Shown here one piece after another: positions 34,801 to 42,594 of a stretch of 64,000 nt of DNA. The notes beneath the pieces are model-generated. The model saw only the letters and a list, made by a program, of their open reading frames with translations. It was not told where the DNA came from and did no database searches. Made by a program: the position numbers and the translations under genes. The stretch is taken from contig NZ_CP062983.1 of NCBI RefSeq assembly GCF_015500095.1, forward strand, positions 2,356,001 to 2,420,000, given 5' to 3'. Each line of letters begins with the position of its first letter. Within the stretch, counting starts at the first letter, position 1. Source of the stretch: Phototrophicus methaneseepsis (GTDB taxonomy: Bacteria; Chloroflexota; Anaerolineae; Aggregatilineales; Phototrophicaceae).

Positions 34801-36198
34801 AACTTCGTCGATCTGGTCCAGCACAGCGCGAGATTCACCAATGGAGACGCCAGAGCGGTTAATCTGGCGCAGGGCATTGCGCAGCCGCATCAGATTAGGC
34901 CGCAGCAGTAAAATATCGGTCACATGGGATGAAATGCGCTCTGCAAGCCGCCATTGCGCTGCACGGACATCATCGTTGCTGGTATCAGCGTTCATCAGGG
35001 CTGCTGCTGCCGTTGCGGGCTGATCTTCGTACATGGCAAAGATCGCTTCTGTTACAGCGGGCGATACTGGCGATAGGCGTTCTTCTTGCAAAATTTGCGC
35101 GGCATCGCTCAGCCAACCGACAAGGCGAGCGTTGTTCGGGCTGGTCTTATTGCGCAGCTCAGCTAGCAGATTGACCGCGCCATCCCAGTTGCCATTTTGC
35201 AAATAGATTTTGACAGCATCCAGGTCAGACGCGACGGCTAATTCTTGCAGCCGACCATCAATATTTGCTAATAAGGCCTTGGCTTGTGGGTAGCCTGGGT
35301 CCTGCGCAATGACAGGCTCCAGCATGGCGCGTAATGTGCGCAGTTCATTTTTGCTGAGGCTGCGCTGCTTCAGACGATCCCCGACAGTGCTCAGTGTCGC
35401 GGCTCGGCTGCGTTCGAGCGGTTCCCGATAGCGCTGTAGATCCGTACGCAATGCTTGAATATTGGGATAGCGCAGACGGGTATTGGGGTGCAGGGCCTTG
35501 CTGATAATACTCCGCAGTTGCGGGTCAACGCGCTGTTGATCATCGCCAAAATCAACTTCGAAGGTGTTATCGGCATCACGGGGGACTTCCGCACGTTTGC
35601 CACCTGTGACGATGAAGTAAAGCAGTTCCCCCACCTGGAAGACATCTGTCTGACGACTGATGCCCTGCGGCGTCATCTCGTCGCCTTCCAAAAAGACGGC
35701 ATTCCCCCAGTCAATCGCTTTGAGGGAGTAGGTGTCTCTATTCCAGAACAGATGCTTGGCATCTACATCGTTATAGATGATGTCTTTAGCATGGGCAGCA
35801 TGCAGCATATCCAACAGGCGATCCATGATGAGCAGCATTTCCAGCTCTGGTAGGCGGTCGCCATTCGCTGCTAATGCCAGCACTTCATCTTCGATGATGC
35901 TACCTTGGGCGCGCTCTACGACGATGTATTGATGCGCCATGCCACCTACAGCGAACTGGCCTTCGCCCAATAATTCCGTCAGGACGGGGTGGCCGGCCAG
36001 GCGGCGCAGTGCCTGACGTTCATTTTTAATACTGACTTCCTGCCCGGCACGGATTGGCGGTGCATCGTTCGGCGCAGGTCGCTTAATCACAACGCTGCGC
36101 CCGCTTTCTGTATCGGTAGCGCGCAGTGTCTCCCCAGAACGACCTCGTGGGTAGATGTAATCATAACGATAGCGCTGATCGAAGATACTTTCCGCCAT
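31858..36198 (-). CDS. Very large kinase-like membrane protein with altered catalytic loop
   Basis: 1446 residues from the ATG at 36198, which follows aggacc; a TTG at 36219 is a weaker option. Residues 1-270 have a protein-kinase fold: Lys39 in SVVIKRP, Glu60, catalytic-loop Asp144 in IYNDVDAKHLFW and Asp163 in AIDWGN. The loop lysine (DxK) is replaced by Asp146 and the metal-binding Asn by His149, so catalysis is doubtful. A helical region of about 830 residues follows, then a transmembrane segment (about 1104-1127), a Thr/Pro-rich spacer (1128-1248) and a C-terminal beta-rich domain (1250-1446) that resembles concanavalin-like carbohydrate-binding folds. The kinase part would be cytosolic and the C-terminal domain outside, as in a wall or sugar sensor. 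The gene stands alone behind three TTGGGAT repeats. Confidence 0.8.
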   Translation of the reverse strand: MAESIFDQRYRYDYIYPRGRSGETLRATDTESGRSVVIKRPAPNDAPPIRAGQEVSIKNERQALRRLAGHPVLTELLGEGQFAVGGMAHQYIVVERAQGSIIEDEVLALAANGDRLPELEMLLIMDRLLDMLHAAHAKDIIYNDVDAKHLFWNRDTYSLKAIDWGNAVFLEGDEMTPQGISRQTDVFQVGELLYFIVTGGKRAEVPRDADNTFEVDFGDDQQRVDPQLRSIISKALHPNTRLRYPNIQALRTDLQRYREPLERSRAATLSTVGDRLKQRSLSKNELRTLRAMLEPVIAQDPGYPQAKALLANIDGRLQELAVASDLDAVKIYLQNGNWDGAVNLLAELRNKTSPNNARLVGWLSDAAQILQEERLSPVSPAVTEAIFAMYEDQPATAAAALMNADTSNDDVRAAQWRLAERISSHVTDILLLRPNLMRLRNALRQINRSGVSIGESRAVLDQIDEVLHRLDSGNSDVSGLRDGYREVVDHLIHLNRLLQTFSVSHQLSNNELPLSSLERALNAAMALADNMHVIGKQAAARPRDALNALITSRAIDAPNPIWDSVEDLLNRLYERLQMCQTYVPAADGSDLADWLRATHTTLSPFVNRLFDDMLNNMVRGLERAAEDWQHYREAVVQGNREWAESSLNDAAQQIKTLSPALQNWLNQLNNVIAGAHYIERHSVPGGIGRALADGWQAFDSGRLQDAERLGQQALEIARSEPERYAATRLRQIAQLLREWVERNGVSSVSHTQSTNTAVDRLFTEDEHATLNGFTSQMPSIETYLKAMPKGLVEIYRQRSTAALRLLFVQYVMLGALDLHEGLLIDAEFWREAAIKTLGESAQKHIAVRTLDDYMAHRKDLSEAHELLNSVMGPHMLPQLGAIKVQLENNAQARLVASGAQSLRELEEAIRLWADGDFRSAGNKLDSAVKSISEVEQAAGFTLTAYRAWLMELMSAVAELAVARREMTTLISQQQDDPNPRLRELHHELANTTQQSLNADYAATLTSWRDTYEQFLDVYTGTERRSRRLDRMNELFRALFIDRHPAYPLYRHWYAVLEASPEFPAPPTDDPMPHMDTDVEPQPIHRSATLETPAAQPRVETRRRWPLMLAGGIGIIAIIASVIGLMLLNNNGSDATVIDVTISATNEETANNPTEAMTQAPTEDFTAIALAAMDLTSTTEAAVPSEEVAATDTLAVEPTIATTQDTVTTLTATPVTASATPSTTPTEAPSATDTRQPTLSPTPLPTLPPEGLRGVQSVFDVIQNTSGDYDATVFFPQDDESWRFGAAQNMGGENIYISPTSEQLERIYGNNAAVRLRRTEATMALRTINPAVAGDEDIYFGLLLASTTDGNVAGIRISVVSDTVIDVQKVLNNETTFVNRRPIDPRTGVRLRVDREPTTGQITIYINDEPLGQPFDFLAPDAAVTPMLFVHDGGVILGITTWQITLV

Positions 36199-36617
36199 GT
36201 GCGTGGTCCTATTCTTCAAAAGAATGTGCTGCCAAGGATGACCGTCTGGGTGGCTGGTCTTCTGTTGGGCACGCCTGTAATTGTACGCACCTGTGCCTGT
36301 GCTGCAAGGGATGCACGACCCAAATTTTGGGATAAAAGTTCGGTCATTTTGGGATAAAAATAATCTAACTTGGGATTTAGATAGCTTTTCGCCCCCTATG
36401 TCGCCCCCAAATCAGGATATGTAGTTTAATACGAAGTGGCATGGCTTCGTAGGTCAAAAAGCACCAAATTAGATGAGATTGGATTGAATCGCGTTTTGTT
36501 TGGTCACTTTCTCGGATGCTGCTTGTAACAGGATTCCTATCTGCCCCTGTTACAATAGCGTCTTATCTCTTATAACCTCAAAGTTCATTCATCGAGAGAG
36601 CGTAAAGGTCGTTTTTG
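36199..36617. other. Intergenic control region between kinase-like gene and dtd
   Basis: A 419-bp stretch without a credible gene. Its main feature is the set of three TTGGGAT repeats at 36327-36376. The half nearer dtd is AT-rich but has no clear -35/-10 pair. Confidence 0.5.
36327..36376. repeat. Three phased TTGGGAT direct repeats
   Basis: TTGGGAT occurs at 36327-36333, 36349-36355 and 36370-36376. Spacings are 22 and 21 bp, two helical turns. The first two copies share 14 bp (attttgggataaaa). Regular spacing suggests binding of a protein on one face of the DNA, controlling the kinase-like gene, dtd or both. Confidence 0.6.
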
Positions 36618-37076
36618 ATGCGAGTCATTTTGCAGCGTGTAACCTACGGCAGCGTGGCTGTTGATGAGGCCATAATCGGCCAGGTTGACCAGGGTTTTGT
36701 GGCGTTGGTCGGCATTACCCACGAGGATACCCAGGCGGAGGCGGACTTGCTGGCGAAAAAAACGGCGCACTTACGCGTCTTTGAAGATGCAGACGGTAAA
36801 ATGAACCTCTCCGTACAGGATGTTGGCGGCGGGGTGCTGGTGGTTTCTCAGTTTACGCTGTATGCTGATGCGCGTAAGGGACGTCGCCCAAGCTTCATCA
36901 AAGCAGCAGGGCCAGATGTCGCCGCGCCGCTGGTTGATTATTATGCTGAGCGCCTGAAAGCAGAGGGTATTCAGCAGGTGGCGATGGGCCAATTCGGCGC
37001 GATGATGCAGGTGACGATCCATAATGATGGCCCGGTGACGATTTTGCTTGATAGCGATGAATTGACAAACAAATAA
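36618..37076 (+). CDS. dtd: D-aminoacyl-tRNA deacylase
   Basis: 152 residues, normal length, from the ATG at 36618 (MRVILQRV; a TTG one codon earlier is less likely). The family motifs are present: GGGVLVVSQFTLYAD with the catalytic SQFTLY, the KGRRPSF substrate loop, and the Gly-cisPro motif in NDGPVTILLD. It removes D-amino acids (and glycine from tRNA-Ala) from mischarged tRNA in the cytosol. The HEAT-repeat gene starts 21 bp later, so they may be co-transcribed. Confidence 0.95.
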   Translation: MRVILQRVTYGSVAVDEAIIGQVDQGFVALVGITHEDTQAEADLLAKKTAHLRVFEDADGKMNLSVQDVGGGVLVVSQFTLYADARKGRRPSFIKAAGPDVAAPLVDYYAERLKAEGIQQVAMGQFGAMMQVTIHNDGPVTILLDSDELTNK

Positions 37077-37097
37077 GGCAGGGGACAGAGAGGAAAC

Positions 37098-37775
37098 ATG
37101 TCTTACGAGCCGAGCCTGGAAGAATATATACACCAGCTAGCGCGTGACCCTAAACCATCTGTGCGCCAGAATGCGGCCTTTATCTTGGGGCGCTGGCGTG
37201 ATTTGCGCGTGGTGCCGCCCCTCATCACGGCTGTGCAGGATGAAGACCCCGGCGTGCGAATGCGCGCTGTAGAAGCGCTCGGCGTCTGGAAGCATATGCC
37301 GGAGACAGTGCAGGCTGTTATCCCGGCCCTTGGTGATGCTGATGAAGCGGTTCGCTCACAGGCGGCGCGCTCCTTGGGCTTGATGCAAGATGTGGATGCA
37401 GTCCCGGCACTTCTTGAGGCTTTGAATGACACGTCAGTTGCTGTACGTGCCAAAACGGCGGAAGCCTTAGGCATCCTCGCACAACCAGCCGCGATTATGG
37501 CTTTGCTGCGTGCTCTCATAGAAGATGATGATAGCGGTGTGCGCTACTTCGCCCAGGAGAGCCTTGTACAAATTGGCGGCGCTGCTGTACGTGAATCCGT
37601 TAGTGACGCGATCCAGCAGTACTATGACGAACCTGGCATCCTCATTGATTTAATCAGCGTGCTCGCCAAATTACGCGACAGTCGTAATATCGAGGTGCTG
37701 CGGCCTTTGTTGGCACACCCGGATGAGGATGTGAAAGCAATGGCACAGTGGGCCATCACAGAGCACTCGCACTAG
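37098..37775 (+). CDS. HEAT-repeat protein (PBS-lyase-like repeats)
   Basis: 225 residues made almost entirely of about seven repeats of 30-31 residues, each with a pattern like VRMRAVEALGVW, VRSQAARSLGLM or VRAKTAEALGIL. No signal peptide or membrane segment. Such repeats form a curved protein-binding surface. gagagg lies just upstream of the ATG. It follows dtd by 21 bp and precedes a small membrane protein; a link to translation is not implied by the sequence. The other HEAT protein in the window (25152) is shorter and not clearly its duplicate. Confidence 0.88.
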   Translation: MSYEPSLEEYIHQLARDPKPSVRQNAAFILGRWRDLRVVPPLITAVQDEDPGVRMRAVEALGVWKHMPETVQAVIPALGDADEAVRSQAARSLGLMQDVDAVPALLEALNDTSVAVRAKTAEALGILAQPAAIMALLRALIEDDDSGVRYFAQESLVQIGGAAVRESVSDAIQQYYDEPGILIDLISVLAKLRDSRNIEVLRPLLAHPDEDVKAMAQWAITEHSH

Positions 37776-37835
37776 GCGAGATGGGGTAGCAAGTAGAACA
37801 CATATGACAATTCACTATACTGAAAGTGATCGCAA

Positions 37836-38150
37836 ATGGCGGCCAACACGATGCTAATGGCAGGGATCAGCGGTCTGCTGGTTTATATTTGTGGGCGCGT
37901 GTTTTTGCACGCTGTGCCGACTGGCTGGCGTTATATTCGGCAAGGCTGGTCATGGATTAGTGGTGTGCGCGGCGTGGAGGACCCCCGCAAAGACGCGGAG
38001 GCTCGGCGTCAACTGACAATGGGCGGCTACTATATGATTAGCGGCGGGTTGTGGCTGCTCGGTGCGTTGATTAGCGGCCTGCTTGTGCTCCTCTTCGCAT
38101 ATTGGACGTTGTTTTATCTCGGATTGTGGCCTGCGTCTTTACCGCTATAA
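37836..38150 (+). CDS. Small membrane protein of unknown function
   Basis: 104 residues with a hydrophobic segment near the start (about 4-22) and a longer one (about 65-98, YMISGGLWLLGALISGLLVLLFAYWTLFYLG) that could cross twice. The loop between is basic with a short Asp-Pro-Arg-Lys stretch. I recognise no family. It lies between the HEAT-repeat gene and the sugar-dehydrogenase-like lipoprotein gene on the same strand, about 40-60 bp from each. Confidence 0.65.
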   Translation: MAANTMLMAGISGLLVYICGRVFLHAVPTGWRYIRQGWSWISGVRGVEDPRKDAEARRQLTMGGYYMISGGLWLLGALISGLLVLLFAYWTLFYLGLWPASLPL

Positions 38151-38187
38151 TCGGGTTCGGCTTACCCACAGTATTGAACAATGAGAT

Positions 38188-39753
38188 ATGCAGCGTTCTT
38201 CTTTAGCGATTTCTATCATGATGATCTTTTTGTTGGCTGCTTGCGGCGGTCCTCAGGCTGAGCGTGTTACCCTGGTCCCCACGCAGATTGGGGCCGGTGC
38301 GCCTGTTTATACAGCCACGGCGACTTTTACGCCTAGCGCGACGCCAACCGCGAGCGATACGCCAACTGTCACACCGACAGCGACGGCGACCCCTACGGCA
38401 ACCGCCACGCCGACAGCCACGGCGACACCCACACAGACCGCGACGGCGACCTCAACGCCGACGGCAACCCCTCCCTTGCGGACGCTCACGCCATTACCCA
38501 GTGTAAGTGGCCCTGCAGGCAATGTGGGTCCGGCTCGCGTTAGCGATGCAGATGGCTGGTCCTGCGGCGACTTCCCCTGTGAAGCGGATATTGAGGGTTG
38601 GCTGGCGCGTATTGGCGTGCCTGCTGGTTTTTCTGTAGGGCATGTTGGGCGTTTCCCTGGGCAGGTGATGCAGATCACCTACGGCCCGGATGACCGCTTA
38701 TACGCCACTGTGTTGGAAGATGGCACTTTCCAGGGGGCCGTTTATGTGATGAATGCAGATCGCACCACAGAGCGCTACAGTATGACCATGAATCATCCCA
38801 ATGGCCTTGCTTTCCAGCCAGGGACGGATGTGCTTTATGTCGCGGCACGTCATCACAATGATGAAAGCGGCCTTCTATGGCGCGTCGAGAGCGATGGCAT
38901 TATGGATGCTGTTATTGACGATTTGCCATGCTGCTATGAGGATTACAACCAGCCTAATGGCCTCATCTTTGGGCCGGATGGCTATTTATACATGGCGATT
39001 GGTGCGAAGACGGATCATGGCGAGAGCAGCGCGCCCGGCAGCCGTCCCTATGATGAGATTGGCCCCTTCGAAGCGGGAGTGCTGCGCATCAACCCGCATA
39101 CTGGCAATGTGGAACGTTACGCAGAAGGCATGCGCAACCCCTTTGACCTGGCATTTACTAGCGACGGGCAATTTTATGCCACTGACCAGGGTCTTGTGAC
39201 GGGCCCCGGTGACCGCATTTTGCGCGTTGATGAAGGCGCTGATTATGGCTGGCCCTATTATCGGCTGCGCGGCTGTGCAGATTGCCCGCCGAGCCGTGGC
39301 GTGGCAGGTATCGCGCCGGATTTGCTGACACTGCCTGATTTCACGCTGCCGAGCGGGCTGGTTGCTTATCAGGGTAGTGCTTTGCCATCTGTGATGCAGG
39401 ATACGCTGCTCGTCGCGTTCTGGAATGGCACAAATGGCGCACAGCGCATCGCCTGGATTGATCCCAATGATCCGGCCCTGAACAGCGAAGATTATGTCAT
39501 CAAGTCGTTTGTTACCGGGTTGGTGCGTCCGGTTGATGTGGCCCTGGCCCCGGATGGTGCTGTTGTGGTGGCTGATTATGTTTATGGGCATGTCTGGCGC
39601 ATTCAATATGGCGATGGACCCACAACGACAGGTTCCGCAACTGAGCCTATAATAGCAACGCAGGAAACGCCTCAATTCAGTTTTGAGACGCCGACCCAGG
39701 CGGCCACGACGGGCACCCGTAATCTCTTCGTCACCAGTACGCCTGCGAATTAG
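38188..39753 (+). CDS. Lipoprotein, glucose/sorbosone dehydrogenase-like beta-propeller
   Basis: 521 residues. Lipobox FLLAAC (Cys about residue 19), then a spacer of Thr/Pro/Ala repeats (about 45-100) encoded by repeated ACGCC/ACGGC-type codons at 38320-38475. The main domain has the six-bladed propeller pattern of PQQ-dependent sugar dehydrogenases: NHPNGLAFQPG, DYNQPNGLIFGPDGYLYMAIG, GVLRINPHTGNVERYAEGMRNPFDLAFTSDGQFYATDQG, GADYGWPYYRL and the closing RPVDVALAPDGAVVVADYVYGHVWRI. Related enzymes oxidise aldoses at the cell surface with PQQ. No PQQ synthesis gene is in view, so a non-catalytic or borrowed cofactor role is possible. A short Thr-rich tail closes the chain. Confidence 0.85.
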   Translation: MQRSSLAISIMMIFLLAACGGPQAERVTLVPTQIGAGAPVYTATATFTPSATPTASDTPTVTPTATATPTATATPTATATPTQTATATSTPTATPPLRTLTPLPSVSGPAGNVGPARVSDADGWSCGDFPCEADIEGWLARIGVPAGFSVGHVGRFPGQVMQITYGPDDRLYATVLEDGTFQGAVYVMNADRTTERYSMTMNHPNGLAFQPGTDVLYVAARHHNDESGLLWRVESDGIMDAVIDDLPCCYEDYNQPNGLIFGPDGYLYMAIGAKTDHGESSAPGSRPYDEIGPFEAGVLRINPHTGNVERYAEGMRNPFDLAFTSDGQFYATDQGLVTGPGDRILRVDEGADYGWPYYRLRGCADCPPSRGVAGIAPDLLTLPDFTLPSGLVAYQGSALPSVMQDTLLVAFWNGTNGAQRIAWIDPNDPALNSEDYVIKSFVTGLVRPVDVALAPDGAVVVADYVYGHVWRIQYGDGPTTTGSATEPIIATQETPQFSFETPTQAATTGTRNLFVTSTPAN

Positions 39754-39775
39754 TCGCCCGTAGCGACATCCTATC

Positions 39776-39810
39776 AAAAAGAGCGTTACCTGCTGGTAAA
39801 CGCTCTTTTT
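39776..39810. terminator. Strong bidirectional terminator
   Basis: aaaaagagcgtt pairs with aacgctcttttt, with an inner acc/ggt pair. It lies after the lipoprotein gene and faces the convergent protease gene at 39876. Confidence 0.8.
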
Positions 39811-39820
39811 GTCTCGCTGC

Positions 39821-39856
39821 TTACTTTGACTGCTTACTTTGACTGCTTATTTTGAT
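39821..39856. repeat. 13-bp tandem repeat
   Basis: ttactttgactgc occurs at 39821-39833 and 39834-39846, followed by a partial third copy (ttattttgat, 39847-39856), in the gap between a terminator and the protease gene. Confidence 0.7.
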
Positions 39857-39875
39857 AGCGCTTGAACGAATGCGG

Positions 39876-40568
39876 CTATAGGTAGGCCTCAAGCGCGTCA
39901 TGAGTTTCTTCTTGATACAAGGCCGCGCCTGGGATTGCATTGATCACAGAGCCGAGCCGCTCTTGTAAAAAGCGCTTGACGACATCAACAGGCACAGCAT
40001 AGCTGACTTCCGGCCCATGTATTTTGGTGTTAATGCCCACAATCGACCCATTCATATTGAAAAGGGGGCCGCCGCTGTGCCCTGGGCGCATCCGCATGGC
40101 AATCGCTACCCAATCAGAACCTTCTGCCTGCTCAGGTAAGTTCATGCCTGTACCGATGACGATCCCCCCTGTGACAGCATTCCAGATATTCCATGGATGA
40201 CCCATCGCCAGCAGATACTCACCTGGGCGGAGTTTGCTGGAGTGCCCGACCTGGATGGCCGATAGGTCCTTCGCCTGAATTGTGAGTGCTGCAATATCTG
40301 CGTCAGGGTCAAAGGCCAGGATATGGGCTGGGTAGGCATCGCCATTGGCGAGTTCAACGGTGAGCGCTTTACGTACATAATCGCCATCAGCCACAACGTG
40401 CGCGCTGGTGATGATTAGGCCGTCGCTGTGCCAGATCGTGCCAGCGCCCATAGCGCCTTCTTGACTATGAATCTGCACGACGCTATCGCGTACACGCTCC
40501 ACAGCTTCTGAAGCGGTATTGTTAAATTGCTGCCAGATATTGGGCGAGATTTTGGACATCGCTTGCAT
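39876..40568 (-). CDS. Trypsin-like serine protease (HtrA-type, no PDZ domain)
   Basis: 230 residues. The catalytic triad is His57 in ITSAHVV, Asp91 in DPDADIAALTI and Ser165 in GHSGGPLF, all in the usual HtrA spacing. No PDZ domain follows, unlike the protease at 40684. There is no signal peptide or membrane anchor, so it seems cytosolic, which is uncommon for this family. Both protease genes lie on the same strand, with this one downstream; a hairpin at 40605-40636 lies between them. Confidence 0.9.
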   Translation of the reverse strand: MQAMSKISPNIWQQFNNTASEAVERVRDSVVQIHSQEGAMGAGTIWHSDGLIITSAHVVADGDYVRKALTVELANGDAYPAHILAFDPDADIAALTIQAKDLSAIQVGHSSKLRPGEYLLAMGHPWNIWNAVTGGIVIGTGMNLPEQAEGSDWVAIAMRMRPGHSGGPLFNMNGSIVGINTKIHGPEVSYAVPVDVVKRFLQERLGSVINAIPGAALYQEETHDALEAYL

Positions 40569-40604
40569 CCTAGCTCATGAGTTGTCTATTTGATGTTGTC
40601 AGTG

Positions 40605-40636
40605 TGATAAAGAACAGGCGCACCATGCTGTGCGCC
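40605..40636 (-). terminator. Terminator-like hairpin between the two protease genes
   Basis: ggcgcac (40617-40623) pairs with gtgcgcc (40630-40636); on the minus strand the stem is followed by tgttcttta. Confidence 0.55.
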
Positions 40637-40683
40637 CGTCTGTTGCAGTGGGTATTCTCAGGGTATTGTCTCTGCTTGCCGCG

Positions 40684-41703
40684 TTAGACGCGTTCAGCGA
40701 TGGTGACGGTCATGGATTGCAGTACGCCACCTCGTACAATGTCGACTGAAACTTCTTGTCCGGCACGGTCACCTGTCAGCAGGGCGAGCAGTTCATCGAC
40801 CTCTGTGACGGATTCGTCATCCAGCGCGACGATGATATCGCCTACGATGAGGCCCGCGTTAGCTGCCGGGCTGTCTTTTTCGACGGAGACGACCAGCAGG
40901 CCTGTTTCCTGGTCTTCGACAAGGCCTTCTGGCAAGCGTGCTGGCTGCACGCCGACGCCCAGGTAGCCCTGGCGCATACGACCATGTGTTAGCAGGGTGT
41001 CAATCGTGCTGGCAATCGTACTCACCGGCACGCTGATGCTGATGCCACGACCAAAACCACTGGTATTGACGCCATGAATCAGGCCATCGCCGCTGACGAG
41101 TGGGCCGCCGCTGAAACCAGGGTACATAACCACGTCGGTTGCGATGTGCCCATCAGCTAGTGCCATCCCCATGAACGGACGACGACCACGAGGACCATGG
41201 TCATGACGGCCACGACGTCCACGTCCACGACCACCAGGGCCCCGGCGCATCCCCCCGCCATGTTCTTCGTGCCGCTTTTGGAGTGCTTCGCGCATTTCCT
41301 TCCAGCGGCTACCGCTGACGAGTGAGCTGACAACGCCTAAGGTCGCCTGGACCTGTTCACCTGGTTTGCCCAGTGCCAGCACGAGATTGCCGACCTTGAG
41401 CGCATCTGCTTCTGCCCAGGAGACAGGGGCCAGATCGCTGGCGTTGATGCGCAGGACAGCCAGATCATTATAGGGGTCCCGTCCGACGAGGGTTGCATCA
41501 AGGCGGGTGCCATCGCTGGTGACAATGCCGACGTTTTCATCACTTTCAATGACGTGATGGGATGTCACGATAATGCCATCTGCGCTATGGATGACGCCTG
41601 TCGCGGGCATCCGGCGGCGGGCATCAACGGTCACAATGGAAGGCGTCAGTTCTTCGACGGTGGACGCCATTGCGTTGGATAAATCCTGTAAAATTTGTGC
41701 CAT
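40684..41703 (-). CDS. HtrA-type serine protease with PDZ domain and Arg/Gly-rich insert
   Basis: 339 residues. The triad is His50 in VTSHHVIES, Asp80 in DPYNDLAVLRI and Ser198 in YPGFSGGPLV. An insert rich in Gly, Arg and His (about 148-178) lies between Asp and Ser, where HtrA proteins have regulatory loops; its many Arg residues could bind nucleic acid or acidic partners. A C-terminal PDZ domain (about 245-335: LGVGVQPARLPEG...VSVEKDSPAANAGLIVGDIIVALDDESV) would recognise exposed protein ends. There is no signal peptide. It probably degrades or senses damaged cytosolic proteins. Confidence 0.92.
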   Translation of the reverse strand: MAQILQDLSNAMASTVEELTPSIVTVDARRRMPATGVIHSADGIIVTSHHVIESDENVGIVTSDGTRLDATLVGRDPYNDLAVLRINASDLAPVSWAEADALKVGNLVLALGKPGEQVQATLGVVSSLVSGSRWKEMREALQKRHEEHGGGMRRGPGGRGRGRRGRHDHGPRGRRPFMGMALADGHIATDVVMYPGFSGGPLVSGDGLIHGVNTSGFGRGISISVPVSTIASTIDTLLTHGRMRQGYLGVGVQPARLPEGLVEDQETGLLVVSVEKDSPAANAGLIVGDIIVALDDESVTEVDELLALLTGDRAGQEVSVDIVRGGVLQSMTVTIAERV

Positions 41704-41855
41704 AGGTTGCTATGTCCTCATGTTTGTTTACGTTGTTGCTACTATGATGCCATGGAGGACGACATCCACACACGACCCGTCCGCCTAGGACCTGCCTAGA
41801 CAAATGGGTAGCTCGCTACACGCTAAACAGTCAGTTGGATGAGGTTACGAGGGTG

Positions 41856-42488
41856 TTAAAGCACGATCAAGCCAGCGCGGGTCGCCTGGACGACGGCTTC
41901 TGTGCGGCTTTGCGCACCTAGTTTGCTCATAATGGCGTTGACGTGGAACTTCACAGTGTGGTCCGTGATGCCAAGGTCCAGGGCGATCGCTTTATTGGTC
42001 ATACCTTTGGCGAGGAGTTGGAGCACTTCATCTTCGCGCGATGTCAGCGGCTCCGGCAGGGATGCCAAGGGGGCGCTGCTGATTGAAATGGCATCCAACG
42101 CAAAGGCGGGGTCCAATACGATGAGTCCATTGGAAATGGCAAATAAAGCGCTGACTAGCGTTTCTGGGTCTCGTTCTCGCAGCAGCAGCCCATAACTTTC
42201 AAATTGTATCAGCGTGCCGAGCACGGCGTTGGCGTCATCTTCATTGGGGAGTAACGCCGCAATAGGGAGTGCGCTGTCAACAAGGGGGGCGATATAGGGT
42301 AGTGCTTTTGAAGGTGACCAGCCAAGATCATAGAGGATAATATCCGGCGCATAAATAGGTAGGTCCTCCGCCAGATTAGGGCCACCGCTGATCTGGCCGA
42401 CGATATCGCAGTCTGTTTCTGTTTCTAATAATGTGGTGAGGCCGGTACGGGCCAGTAAGTCATCCGCGATGACGAGTATTCGCAGCAT
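41856..42488 (-). CDS. NarL/FixJ-type response regulator with LuxR-family HTH
   Basis: 210 residues. Receiver domain to about 125 with acidic ADD and phospho-acceptor Asp54 in ILYDLGWS. The usual conserved Lys in YLLK is Arg here (LLLRERDPE), so phosphorylation may differ from normal. The LuxR DNA-binding domain (about 145-205: LTSREDEVLQLLAKGMTNKAIALDLGITDHTVKFHVNAIMSKLGAQSRTEAV) is canonical. No partner kinase is adjacent. It lies 106 bp downstream of the Sua5 gene on the same strand. Confidence 0.9.
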   Translation of the reverse strand: MLRILVIADDLLARTGLTTLLETETDCDIVGQISGGPNLAEDLPIYAPDIILYDLGWSPSKALPYIAPLVDSALPIAALLPNEDDANAVLGTLIQFESYGLLLRERDPETLVSALFAISNGLIVLDPAFALDAISISSAPLASLPEPLTSREDEVLQLLAKGMTNKAIALDLGITDHTVKFHVNAIMSKLGAQSRTEAVVQATRAGLIVL

Positions 42489-42594
42489 AGCGCAGCCTGA
42501 AGCATAAATGGGTCTGCTGCTATCCTACCGCGCCAATTATCGGAATCACGTTAATTGCTTTTTGATTGCATCAATTGATTGGGCCTGCTTGCTT

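Noticed and set aside
38320-38475. Short periodic repeats that resemble a CRISPR or minisatellite
   Set aside because: They are in-frame codons of a Thr/Pro/Ala stalk with irregular units and no spacers.
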